From assembly GCA_004352715.1 (NCBI GenBank), contig SCFE01000011.1, forward strand, positions 2,721,067 to 2,785,066: DNA of 64,000 bases, read 5' to 3'. A program made the translations under genes and the position numbers. Shown here one piece after another: positions 1 to 11,400 of this stretch. This DNA is from Hofstenia miamia (Eukaryota; Xenacoelomorpha; Acoela). The notes under the pieces were generated by a model, which did not search any database, was not told the origin of the DNA, and saw only the letters and a program-made list of their open reading frames with translations. How positions within the stretch are numbered: the first letter of the stretch is position 1; the number at the start of each line of letters is the position of its first letter.

Positions 1-1609
1 AAGAACATTGCAATGTTTCATGATCTCATCTTGTTCATCGAATTTTCGAGATGTAGTAGGAATGATTCCTTGCAATAAACTTGATTCAGACTCGTTATTG
101 AGATTATTTTTGGACGTGTTCAAGTTTGTTTTGGAATGTGGATTTTGCATTGTTGCTACTATTTTTGACAATCATGCTGTTAATCGGAGTTTTTATCAAA
201 AACTTTCATTGAACAATCTAAAGCCATTAGTGTCATTGGATAGTTTTGGATTTGATCGTGTGTCTATACATATCTTATTTGATCCCGTTCATAATATTAA
301 AAACATCTATAATGTTTTTCAAAGAAAAGGTACCTTTAAATGCCCACCTTTTCAAAATAATCCATCCTTTACTGCTAATTTTTCTCATATTCAAAAGTTA
401 TTTGAAATCGAAAAATGTTCTCCATTAAAGATTGCTCATAAGTTAACTTTGGAAAGTTTTAATCCGAGAAGTATACAACGTACCTCTACACGATTTGCAT
501 TAAGCATTTTTTCTGAAAGCACACTTGCAGGGTTAAAATATTTTAATATTGCAAATGACTGCAACTGGGATGGTACAATTACTTTTGTTGAAATAATTTT
601 AAATTTGTGGAATATTTGGAATGTCAAGACGCCATTCAAAGGATTACATCATCGATCTTCATTTAGTGATCCTATTCGAGATGTTAGTGATGGAAACTTA
701 CATTATTTAGCTGATATTTCCAATTGGTTAGAAATTTGGCAAAATTCATTAGCTTACAACAAAAAGTTAACTGGTGAAACCTTTTTGGCTGTCAACTTAA
801 CATGTAAAAGCTTAGTTTTGTTGTCACAATTTTTGCTTGAAGTGAAAGGCTTCCAATACGTCTTATTAGGAAAAATGCAATCTGATTATTTAGAAGGTCG
901 GTTCTCCAGATATAGGCAAGAATCAGGAGGCAATTACTATGTTTCTGTTAAACAAATGTTTGAAACAGAAAAGAAAATTAAAGTAGTATCTCTGTTAAAA
1001 AATTGTGGCATTGATTTAAGAGATTGCGATCAGTTTTCAAATGATGAAAAAATGGAAAAAGGAAATGATGCAACTTTCATTGATATTGCTTCTTTATTTG
1101 ACAATTTTTCTTATGATGAACTTTCTGTTAACATGAAAAACATATCGTATTATGTTTCAGGATATATTTCATTCTCCATGTCTAAGCTTACCCTGTGTTC
1201 AGAATGTCAAAAGAACTTGAAGGAAAATTGCACAGAAGAGGTTAATGAAAATTACGATGACTATCTAACTTTAATTGATCGTGGCGGACTTACGAGGCCA
1301 TCAGTCTTTGTTTTTAGTATTGTCTGTTTTGCTCTTTCGGTTTTTTCATACATTAAAGAAGATTCCTATATTTTTACAAGAGTAATGAACAATTCCCGAC
1401 ATCCAAATGTTGAATTTAATGCAATTTGCAAGCAACTGTTGCCTGATGATTTAAAATACCTCTCACAAAAAAGCTGTAATGTGTGCTCTTCTAAATATTT
1501 TGATGTTGTATTGAAAAGGGCGTTTAATTGTTTTTTAAAAAATTTTGTAAAGGAAAAAAATAGCACTGTTCTTGTAAATAATTTGCGAAAATTAAATAAG
1601 CTTACATAG
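1..1609 (+). CDS. P-element-like (THAP9-type) transposase, C-terminal part, open at the left window edge
   Basis: A 533-codon open frame with no internal stop reaches the left window edge, so the true N-terminus (expected THAP zinc finger) is outside. Visible family marks are FDNHAVN near residue 53, LFDPVHNIKNI near residue 90 (matching the LFDxxHxxKN block of P transposases), and DYLEGRFSRYRQESGGN near residue 295, which resembles the segment carrying the third acidic residue of the RNase H-like core. A second P-like element at 58.7-59.8 kb shares the later blocks (YVSGY here against YAAGF there; LIDRGGLTRPS against MDRGDLVHP). The intact frame suggests a young insertion or a domesticated gene; inverted repeats and target duplication cannot be checked because the 5' side is cut off. 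Family assignment is by motif recognition. Confidence 0.75.
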   Translation, partial: RTLQCFMISSCSSNFRDVVGMIPCNKLDSDSLLRLFLDVFKFVLECGFCIVATIFDNHAVNRSFYQKLSLNNLKPLVSLDSFGFDRVSIHILFDPVHNIKNIYNVFQRKGTFKCPPFQNNPSFTANFSHIQKLFEIEKCSPLKIAHKLTLESFNPRSIQRTSTRFALSIFSESTLAGLKYFNIANDCNWDGTITFVEIILNLWNIWNVKTPFKGLHHRSSFSDPIRDVSDGNLHYLADISNWLEIWQNSLAYNKKLTGETFLAVNLTCKSLVLLSQFLLEVKGFQYVLLGKMQSDYLEGRFSRYRQESGGNYYVSVKQMFETEKKIKVVSLLKNCGIDLRDCDQFSNDEKMEKGNDATFIDIASLFDNFSYDELSVNMKNISYYVSGYISFSMSKLTLCSECQKNLKENCTEEVNENYDDYLTLIDRGGLTRPSVFVFSIVCFALSVFSYIKEDSYIFTRVMNNSRHPNVEFNAICKQLLPDDLKYLSQKSCNVCSSKYFDVVLKRAFNCFLKNFVKEKNSTVLVNNLRKLNKLT

Positions 1610-1884
1610 ATATTTATATTTTAATATATTCACTAAATTTTGACGAACCACCTTGTTTGTAATTTATTTATAATTGAAGTAAAACCAAACAAAAACGATG
1701 GCCTCAGTTGGATCGGCTTTAAATGTTCACTTCCAGTCCAGATGTTGTTTATCTCGGAGTCCGCGCCTGAACCTACAAAAGATAATTGATTCCGTTCCGA
1801 CATTTAATTTAGTAGTGTCTATTTGCAAATGGCATATCAAAACAGGTAATAGCAATCACTAAGTCCTAACCTGATACACCGATA
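1610..1884. other. Gene-free spacer
   Basis: AT-rich sequence between the P-like transposase stop and the next reverse-transcriptase fragment. I see no coding region, repeat or clear inverted terminus. Confidence 0.4.
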
Positions 1885-2330
1885 GTGCACATTCAAGGCG
1901 AAATTCTAGACGGAAATTTTAAACTTAAATTTGGAGTAAGACAAGGATTATTCCTCAGCCCCGGCAAACTTAAAATCATTTTCAAGTATTTAATCAGTAA
2001 GAAACTTCTTGTGCCTCCCAAGGTTATTGTTTTTAACTCTTTCTCTAGACAAGATGAAGTGGAGCCTACGCTAATCGAGTATGCTCCTGATCTCTGTCTT
2101 TTCCATCTGTCTGAGGAACTAATAAAGCGCTATATGGATAACCTAGTTACAGTTCTAGCGCCATTAGGTATGAATATTTCTGTACTAAAAACCAAGTACA
2201 ACTGGGTATGAAATGCATCGGCAAGTACTTCTGATAGTGTTTTTGTCTATGCACAGAATTCCTATCAGATACTAAGTACTTAGGTTCGCAATCAGCAGCG
2301 CTCGGACAGCCTTCACTGAATCAAAACATC
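1885..2330 (+). pseudogene. Decayed non-LTR reverse transcriptase fragment
   Basis: The frame holds GVRQGLFLSP, matching the GVRQGxxLSPxLF block of LINE reverse transcriptases. Further on, EYAPDLCLF stands where the catalytic YADDxxLF is expected, followed by SEELIKRYMDNLV and LKTK. After a stop near 2211 another frame gives DTKYLGSQ-type sequence (about 2275-2295). The second catalytic Asp is changed (APD for ADD) and the frame is broken, so this is a dead piece, probably of an L1- or CR1-like element. Confidence 0.6.
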
Positions 2331-2519
2331 GGTGGAATAGTTTTTTTGGCAAGATTCTGCGTTATCTGCGAGTAGCCAGTCTGAATGAGTTTAGCGTCAT
2401 GGTACTCACACTAAGCAAGTCTTGTGAAATACTGGTCGGCACTGTTAAGGAATTATTTCAGACTTCTATAAACATTCGTAAAAGATCATGTAGTAGATAA
2501 AACACTGATGATGTAGTGA

Positions 2520-3101
2520 CTGCTTTAATGAATACATCTATGATGTCACCATTCATCTTGACTATTTGACACTGAAGTAGTTTCTTGACAATGCCCCATT
2601 GCATTTATATGTAGTTCATATCGAGGCTGTTCCCTGGCCATCCCAGATGCTAGATATTGTTTGCTCAGCGACAGTTCATTGAGATCTAACCGGCATGGCA
2701 CGGTGCGCCGTACGCACAAACGCCCAATTATTGTAACCAACCCAATCGTTTGCTTCGGAGATCACGCGAGTTTCCATGGCATGCTGCTATTTAGCACTGT
2801 TCATGTTACCTTTTGCAATATTAAGGTGACAAGTACCTTCGCAAGACATTGCAGACCATACCATAATAATCGATGAGATCTTGACCGGCGGCCTGTTCGT
2901 TTTCAAGAAAGATTTTTTACCAAACTCGTAATCCACCAGCATTACGACATTTGATAGTCGCCTCCAGCCATCCAGTTCCGAATGGGCATGATTCCTTGCC
3001 CATTGCAGCCATTCCATATCATCTTGGTCGTCAAACGTGATCTCCATGTTGGCACAACTCTTACTCTCAACAATCAGTGAACTGTCATTATAATTAATCA
3101 A
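2520..3101 (-). pseudogene. Tc1-like transposase fragment, decayed
   Basis: Read on the minus strand, the sequence shows ELDGWRRLSNVV, IIMVWSAMSCEGTCHLNI (the VWGAMS block of Tc1 transposases) and, in a shifted frame nearer 2600-2650, WPGNSLDMNYI, which corresponds to WPGNSPDLNPIE around the third catalytic residue. Stops and frame changes separate these blocks and the first catalytic Asp context is altered. It is an old Tc1/mariner copy of a different lineage from the one at 57.4-58.3 kb. Terminal repeats were not found. Confidence 0.6.
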
Positions 3102-3378
3102 TTAATTATAAAAAACGTCATTCAAACAGTGATATAATGTTTGTACAATTACAATAGATACCATTATACAAATTTGGGACTTAAAGTTTAACCCTAAATA
3201 ATCCAGGCATTGCATACGATTTGTGCTGCTTTTCATAAATTATTTTAAACGCTCATACCTCAGTAAAAAAAAATAAAAATAGTTCAAATCTAAAGAATAA
3301 AGTTTCTTGAATTAATGAATTTTGGTCTATAAACATTACAAAATATACTTTCATTTATTAATAACTTAAACATATTAA

Positions 3379-3821
3379 TTGGTTTTGCTTATATATATAT
3401 ATATATGTCGGTTTTATAAGCATCATTCCTTGTTAATATGGAAAGTTTATACTCAGGTTTTTAATAGGTGCTTTAGCAAAATGACATACCGTGAAAAACG
3501 GAAATCAGCAATCATCACACCTGTGCCAAGAACGACTTTCAAAGAGCCCATTGCAGAAAACAATTTAAAGAAATTCCGTACAATCACTGTCACGAAAATT
3601 TTAGAAGGAATTTTAGACAGATGTGATTGGGACGTATACATTGAGAATATGCAGAATACTTTGGATGATTGTCCATTTACATATAAATCTAAGAGTTACA
3701 ATAGATGCATTACAATACACAATGATATATATATATNNNNNNNNNNNNNNNNNNNNNNNNNNNNNNNNNNNNNNNNNNNNNNNNNNNNNNNNNNNNNNNN
3801 NNNNNNNNNNNNNNNNNNNNN

Positions 3822-3855
<34 letters not shown>

Positions 3856-4720
3856 CATTAAATTATAGACATGAATATTTAGTAAGGGTTATCTTTTTTG
3901 ACTATAGCAATGCCTCAACACTATATTGCAGAATAAGGTAGCTAACAGAATAAAGGAAAGTAGTAAAGGGTTAGGTGAATGGATAAGATCAGATATGGAA
4001 AATTGGACCCAACCTACAACAAAACTGAATGCACAGAGAAAATTAAAATTGCTTTTAGAGTACCACAGAGAGGTCCACTCTCTGATACACTTTTTACTGA
4101 TGAAAAAAACATGATATCAAATGAAAAACTGCGCAAAAATCGTAAGAAGTGCGACATCTCTAAGCATTCGGATGACATGAGGATTATCATGAATATTCAA
4201 AATAATGCAGGATTAAATGATTTTCAATTGTATCAAGAAAGTATAAGCTGATTAATTCATGAATCGGAAAAGCGAAGCCTAGAAAATGAATTCGTCAAAA
4301 ACGTTTGAACTTGTAATTGCACATCATAATATTCACAAGGGTACATTGAATGAAGTCAAGAATTTTGTAGTAAGTCTTGATAATGGAAATGAAATTCAAA
4401 CTGTTGATACTTATAAATATTTATGCTTGCATATTGATAAATGTCCAAAATGGAATACAAAATTTTGAAGCATTTTGAAGAAAGTTAATTATTGAATTAA
4501 GTGCTTATTCTTCTTCCTTTCTCAAAAATATGTTTTTGAAACATATGATTGAATTACTAATAAAATCAGCCATTCATTACAGAATGAATTTCAATTTTCA
4601 AAGGTGCAAGCTCGAAGGAAAGTTATTATGCCAACGTACAATGCTATAGTTTTTAAAAGATCTTTCATATATAGTGCTAGTAATTATTAACTGGAGTTTG
4701 CTCCCGGTTCTTATAGAAAA
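3379..4720 (+). pseudogene. CR1/Rex-like reverse transcriptase fragment interrupted by an assembly gap
   Basis: Pieces in changing frames follow the order of a reverse transcriptase. First comes REKRKSAIITPVPRT with LKKFRTITVTKILEG (about 3490-3620), equivalent to WKKAVVTPVPKT and LRNFRPIAVTPIL in the copy at 26.9 kb. Then an N gap inside an AT repeat, a GPLSDTLFTDE-type block near 4070, and ISKHSDDMRI (catalytic-loop region, YADD replaced by HSDD) near 4160. The end carries DTYKYLCLHIDKCPKWNT (YLGxxID region) near 4410. Several stops show it is dead. It belongs to the same family as the fragment at 26.3-28.4 kb. Confidence 0.6.
3737..3821. other. Assembly gap (85 N) within an AT microsatellite
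   Basis: Run of N with (AT)n on both sides (about 3726-3736 and 3824-3854); the true repeat length is unknown. Confidence 0.95.
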
Positions 4721-5206
4721 CTGTATATTCATTTTTACATTGCAGGTTGTTGTAATGTACAGGAATTAAAATGACATACATACATACATGTACATTAGTG
4801 CTCTGTATATGCAAAACTCAGGAAACTTAATTTTCAATTTCTATGCACCTATGCAAGTGTAGTCGCGAATCGTGTTCATTCCAGAATAAATGTAAAGGTT
4901 GTTGTTAGCAAATTTGGTTCATATTAGAAAGATAATTTTGTTACGAATTAATAGAATCTAGATTCACCAAGAACTAAAAAATAAAATAGGCGATTCATAG
5001 GTTCATTTTTTCTCAAATGAAGAATGTGTTCCCCCCCCTTTTGCATCGTGGGTGCCACTTACACCTCAACCCCATCTCTGGCATTATGCATAATCAGTAA
5101 TCAACACATTCAATGTAATGAAACACAGCCTACTAGTATTTTAGCAGTCTCTGATTCAACTAAATTTATTACACAATCATTTGCAAACACACGCATATAG
5201 TTAATA
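4721..5206. other. Spacer between transposon debris and the receptor gene's 3' end
   Basis: No gene recognised. It holds a short (CATA)n tract near 4778-4793 and a C run near 5031-5038. The 3' end of the minus-strand receptor gene begins at 5207, so the last few hundred bases are probably its 3' UTR and downstream flank. Confidence 0.4.
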
Positions 5207-5454
5207 TCAAACATCAATATATACAAACAGAGAAATTATAGTAAATATGATGTAAAGAAATCCAAGCGCTCGATCAATTGCTATTGCAATTGCTTGCCAT
5301 TCTTTCTTGACTGCTTCATCTTTATCTGCTGCAATCATAAACTCTTCAATCTTTAACATTTTTTCAAATACTTTATTATTCAATTGTTCAGATTTCGTTT
5401 CTTTTTCGCATTGGATTATTTTCTTTTTTCCTGTCACTTTGCCATTAGATATTC
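5207..5454 (-). CDS. Receptor exon: end of cytoplasmic loop, M4 and stop
   Basis: Acceptor TTATTTAG. A lysine-rich cytoplasmic segment is followed by KKEWQAIAIAIDRALGFLYI (amphipathic MA helix running into M4, EWxxxAxxIDR) and a short extracellular tail YIDV before TAA. It is clearly paralogous to the M4 exon at 40816-41078. Confidence 0.9.
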
Positions 5455-8400
5455 CTAAATAACTTATAATTTTTTCCAATAATAGATACAAACTAGTCTA
5501 TCTACTAAGTGGTGATATTTGCAGTCTACTTCATTGGCACAGGAGATAAAAGCTAATTCTGCTATTTCCAATTTTGATCTATTGGTATGTTATTAAATTG
5601 TGTGAACTATGTTTTAGATACAGGAAATTATAGAATACATCGCTAAATATGCAGATTTTATGTTTCTCAAGACCATCAATATTCTGAAAAAAATAGATTA
5701 TTCTAGATATTCTTAATTTAGTTACTTCATTATTATGATGGGTAACAATTCCCGAAATATAAGAAAAAAAATCTATTCAGAAGATGTGTTTTTTTAGAAA
5801 CAAAAAAAATTTAAATTATATCTAGCTTTATCATTGATATAAATTCAAGCGCTATTTGTTTAAGAAATGAGTTAAGTGTACATATAGCTCTACATGCACA
5901 TGTTTTGTAGAATTTTAGAATACGAGTGATCATGATTTATGACAGTTGAGTGAACTTTACACTTAAAAAAATTCACTTTTGTTAAATTAGCAAAAAATTG
6001 ACCAAAAAGTTGCACCTTTACGAAATTTACAGGTGCAACAGATGCGTTATTTATGTGATCACAATAAATTTGCCAAATGTGTCTTCGTTGAGAATTTTAA
6101 AGCTTTACTACAAATATTTGGAAAAACCTACAATTTTATAATTTGTGAATTGCAATACAGGTTTTAAAATTTAATAAGTTCACATCTTTGAAAATGAAGA
6201 ATCATGAGATATTACATTTTATTAGAAATTAATTAGAAAACCTAATAAATTTAAAAAAAGAAGAGTCATTCCTCCTAATGAATGCTTTCTTCTTTAAGGA
6301 ACCATCTTCCAATTGAAACATCATTAAAGCAATAAAAAAAGTTTAAACACGTTTAAATCATGCAAGACTTAAATAGAAATATTTCAAAATTTACAATAAA
6401 AAAAGTTGCAAGAGCAAAATCTAGGTAAATATTGTACATAGATTGCAAGAAAACATTACAAATATTTCAGACTTTAGGGGAAAAAATCTTACGAAATAAA
6501 CAAAATTTATTTTGAAACAATTAATTTCGCACATTCCTACATTTTTTTCTAATGCAATTATAATATCAAATTTCAAATACTTGTGTTCAAAAAATTGCAA
6601 AGATCAAGAATTTTATCTGAAACAAATATCATTTTTAGTTGCATAGTGCGTTTATACTGTACATTCTATTAAAATGGGGAGAATATAATATGTTAGTAAA
6701 TTCAGAGATTTTCAGTTTAAATAAAAGAATAACCCTGTTATTGAATAATGGCAATTGTTAAGTTGCCGAATTTTACTTATTGAAATAAACTATTCTATCA
6801 TAAATTATAATAAAATGGCCAATTTAATTATTTTGATAACAAATTCTATTAAATTCAAAAATTGATAATTTTTCATTTCCATTTGCTTTGATAAAAATTG
6901 TTTTACATTTATAGCCTTTCTTTACTATTTATATAGCTATAAATTTTTTATTAGCTTCATTATAATATATTATACATTAAAATATTTTCATTAACTTATT
7001 ATTGCACAAACTTTCCTGATGATTTATTAATGCAAAAACAAAGAAGGGAATCTCAGTCAAAAATAATTTTAGATATTGTAAAGTTGTTTATTTTTTGCAA
7101 AATACTTAATTGATAGTAAGTCATTAATAATAGAACCTACAATAGATATCAATAGACCAATGTATATTTTCTATTTTAATACATTAGAAAACTGACCAAG
7201 TAGAGTTGAAAGAGGTGAGTTAATCAATTTCCTCAAAAAGTTTGGAGGAGAGTTTCTCCCGTCTTTGTAGTAAATATTCAAAGTTAAAATGGATGTCAAG
7301 ACAGTTAATCCAATAAAACAGATTGTCCAAAGCACAAATTGTCCTAAATGTTTTCATTAATATTCACCCAATTTAATAAGAACTATAATTTAAAATCCAT
7401 AGTTAATTAGATTCATAATCTTGAAATGAGCTTACCAAAAAGTGGGAAGTTGGTAGAGCTTGATGGAACACTATCTGATAGTACAAGCAAATTCACCACT
7501 TGAGCCAAAAGAATGGTTATACTTAGAGAAACTTTTTCACCAGATTCAAAAGGCAGAAAAAATGAAAATGTTGATAACCCTAAAAAAATAAACTAAAGGC
7601 ATTGTTAATAACACCTGCAATATAGAATTAAGACAATCGTGAGATCTAAAAATCTATACTTTTTGGACCTTTGCCAAAATATTGCAAACAGATATTTTTG
7701 GGCTAGATTGTGCAGAACAATATATTGTCTGAATTTTTCAATAATTGATCTTTGTGTTCTGAAATGATTCATGTAGAGGGTGACATACAAGTTTGCTATG
7801 CTTAAAAAATCACACTTGCTTGTAATCTGAGAACACTTCAATCTATAATTCACAAACTTGTCAGGAATAGAATTCAGAAAATGCCCATAATACATTAATA
7901 AAATACAAATGAAAATTGGTATGGTGTTTAACTTACAAAAAATTCTCACACAGATATTAATTTTTTGTGAGCTCTTTATGAAAAAATTTAAAATAAATGT
8001 AAATGTCAATGATTAGTTTGAAGTTTATACCATTTAGTAAGTTCTTCTCTTCCATTAGCTTATTGTTACAAGTATACATTAAATTTGAGAATTACAAAAT
8101 TTATGTCCTCTGTGAATGTATCAAAAACTATATTCAAGGTTTTATTCAAATTCACCATAATCTGGCGTTAAATAATTTGGTGATGCACATATTTGGTGCT
8201 AAATAAAATGCATGTAGTTTGCCCCAATATTAAGGATCATCAACTTTATTTAAGCATAAAGTTATAAACAATGTAAAAAAATAAATATTTACAAATCACA
8301 TTCACTTACTAGGCAGTCCAGTTTTGCTAAGTACGGAATTTTTTGGAAGACCCTAGTTTATATTGAGAGGCAAGTAGGTTTTCCTTAAGTAATCTCTTGA

Positions 8401-11400
8401 AAAATCTTAAGCTGGTGAGTTTCTAGTTGGTTTATCTAATCTATTCCACAATTTGCAAGTCTGTACTACAAAGGAGTTTTGTAAATTTTGCCAATTGACT
8501 TTTTCATTAGGTATGCACACACCTGCACGTTCATTGAAAGTTATTGCGTCTTTCAAAAATGTGGTGAATGGTAAATTAGAATTAAATTTTAAATATTTGT
8601 AAAATAACCAGAGACTGGCATAAATTTTTATGTATTTTAGTGAGAACATTTAAATTCGTCCAGTTTATCACCAATTTCGTGTTTGCATATTTGGAACATT
8701 GTTGTAATAGATCAGTTAAATGCCATTTAGTAAAGTGCATGCATAATTGTAATTGGAAATAACAAACGCATATAGGAATTGTTTATCTCTACTAAGACCT
8801 CTTATTTGCTTTAAGTAATGGATCCCTGCTGCCATTGATTTGATTTTTTTGAAAATGAATTTTGAAAAATTCAGTTGTGAGTCTATATAGGAACACCCAG
8901 ATATAGTATTTCCAGGGGTGTAAAGTATTGTATTTTATATTTATTGACATTCAAAAATAAATTATTTTAATTTTTACATTCTAAAAATAAATTATTGCAA
9001 TTATTGCAATAATTGCCTAAGAAAAAAAATATTGAGAAAATATTTTTATTGATTTTTTATTAAACAATCCAAAAGTTTAATATCCCAAAATGGATTATTC
9101 ACAAATAGAAACAGTTGTGATTCTAGATGTACTGGATTGGTAATCATTGAAAACATATTTAGCATGGCTAAATAGACGTTTAACAATGTCAGACGTTGGG
9201 CAAATCCACTTTAAGCAACCGATTTCAAGTTTTTTTCTGCCAGCTATAGCTTCATCTGCGTATGACATTGTCTCCACCTCTTGAACTTCAACTATCACAA
9301 GTTTCCTAATTCTTTTTTCTGATCGGCACTCAATGGTAACCCAGCAACAGCATTAGCAACACCTATCTCGAAATTTGGGTAATACGTAAGACTTCCATTG
9401 TGTGAACCGAGATAATGACCTAGTCCATGAAAATCTTCCATCAATTTGTCGAAGCAAGCGCGAACCTCCATCATGTTCGTTGTATCTGTCTGCAGCTTGA
9501 TTGTTACTGAATTGAGTTTCTCCAGAATTGTCAGTAAAGATTTCAATTTTAAGTTTTCCGGATGAGTGGCAGTATCATAGCAATTTCATGATCACTGGCA
9601 TCCAAAAACTCCAATAAATCAAAATACCTTTGAACCATGTGAAAATTTGATGACCACCGTGTAGTATTGCGAATAACAGGCCTCAACTCCGTCTTCTTTT
9701 TCAGTTGTCCAGAACGCTTGCTTGTTGAAAGTTTGTTCATATCTTCGTTAACTTTAAATAACACATCTTCATAATCGCCCATGATTCGATTTGCAGCTAA
9801 ATTAAGTCGATGGCTAGCACAACCAATAATTGGAATTTGAAGATCTTTGGACATTTTCAAATTAACAGCTGCATTAACTCCAATTAAAAACTTAACGCAA
9901 TCTAGAGTTTTATTGTAAATACGTAAAATTGAAGAGAGTAACTCAATATGTGCTTCTGCACCAAAATTAGTTTCATCAAGAAAAGTTGAGAAACCAAATA
10001 AAACACGTTAACTTTTTAAACTCGCGCGATCTTGATAAATAGCAAAAACTGCAAGAAAATGGGTAGAAGTAGAACAATCACTTCAACCATCGAATACAAT
10101 TCCAAAGGAATTTGCCAGTTCGTCAGAAATTTTTTTCTCTACTGCTTTTGTGGTTAAGTCCTTGCACTTCATGAAAGTAGGACGAGAAATTGAGAATAAA
10201 TTTGAATATTTCCGGGTGAATTCTTTTTCAACAAATGAAAATTCATGATTTTCGCTTATCACCCAGTCAAGCCAGCCAAAAATGTTTCGTGCTTCTTGGT
10301 GTTTTGCAAAAAATTAATCAACAAGATGAAATGCAATATAATTGCATTGGTTGGGGAGTAGGGTTAGGGTTAAGGTTAGAGTTTAATACCCCCTAAAGTA
10401 CAATAACGCCCTTTTGATATTCTCATTTCTTCAAAAAAAGAAGAGCCATGTGCCATTTCATCTCGATAATTTTCATGCTTTGTATAAATATGTGATAATA
10501 AATTTTGATATCCATCTCCTTTGTTTTGTCTGTTTTGTTCCACATGAACGGCACTTGTAAATGTTGTCACCCACTAAATTAAAACTAAAAGTCTTTTATA
10601 CGTTGAGAATTCGTAATGGGCATAATTAACAACACCTTTTTTAAAACAACGCCAATTACAGTAAAATGCGATTATTATGGGTTTCTATACATTCGCTGCT
10701 TTGATATAATTGGCTCCGAAAGAAAGGCAAGAATGCACAAACAGGGTTTGAATTTTTTTAATATTAGTCACAATCACAATACTATTTTCGAATCTATGAG
10801 AAGTGAGCGCATGCTACAATACAAGTCTAAACGCGACCACTCTCATTGATCACAAGAAACGAGCAAACACTGTGACTGATGTAATATACAGAAATTATTT
10901 GTTAGAAAAAATAAATTATTTATATTTTATGTAATCTCAAAATAAATAATTGAATACAACTTGTTATGATAACATTTAAATTTTTTTCCAATAAAAAATT
11001 GTTTTTACACTCCTGAGTATTTCATTTGCTTGTATTATTGGTGGTAGACTTTCATGCACGATTAAAGAAATTGATTTGGCAAATATCCGGCATTCATTTG
11101 GAGTAAATATCATAAATTGAGTTTTACCTACACTAAGGGTTAATTTATTTTGCATGAAATATTTTGTAGTGTTTTTGATGCCTAACTGTAAATGTTTTGT
11201 TGCTATTTTTGGATTTACATTATTACTAACAAGACAAGTGCCAACAGCAGATTGAAAACATCCTGATTAACCTGTCATGCATTTTACCTTCCATGATGTC
11301 AGACGCTGGTACTCTTGTTTTAACTTTCATTATGTATCTGTAAATTACTCAAGAACCAATAAAAACATTACTATCAGCTGTTCACTTAGATGTTAAATTT

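Larger units (their letters stand above)
8913..11015 (-). mobile_element. hAT DNA transposon, complete ends, 8-bp target duplication
   Basis: Its ends are CAGGGGTGTAAAG (8913) and, inverted, CAGGAGTGTAAAA (to 11015), the CAGxGGTG form common in hAT elements. AGTATTTC flanks it directly on both sides (8905-8912 and 11016-11023), an exact 8-bp duplication as expected for hAT transposition. The 2103-bp element carries transposase remains on the minus strand. It sits inside an older retrotransposon fragment within the receptor gene's largest intron (7580-13936). Confidence 0.92.
8225..11270 (-). pseudogene. Non-LTR retrotransposon 3' half, split by a later hAT insertion
   Basis: Lies in the receptor's M1-M2 intron. 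On the minus strand, upstream of the hAT (11024-11270), it reads GTCLVSNNV (YADDTxxxS region), LQLGIKNTTKYFMQNKLTL and GKTQFMIFTP. Downstream (8225-8912) it resumes with YLGV and ends with the C-terminal WQNLQNSFVVQTCKLWNRL and RNSP blocks of CR1/RTE-like polymerases. Removing the hAT and one target copy joins the two parts as NEILYLGV, the conserved YLGV motif. The 3' end near 8225 carries an AATAAA-like signal. Later stops and the changed YADD show it was dead or dying. Confidence 0.75.

Noticed and set aside
3379-3868. ORFs made of YIYIYI repeats and X runs
   Set aside because: They are translations of (AT)n and N gaps, not genes. The same holds at 14.7-15.0, 16.6-17.0, 41.6-41.8 and 56.3-57.4 kb.
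7605-8009. 134-codon minus-strand ORF in the receptor intron
   Set aside because: Low-complexity AT-derived composition, no motif, and it sits inside an intron next to a confirmed exon.
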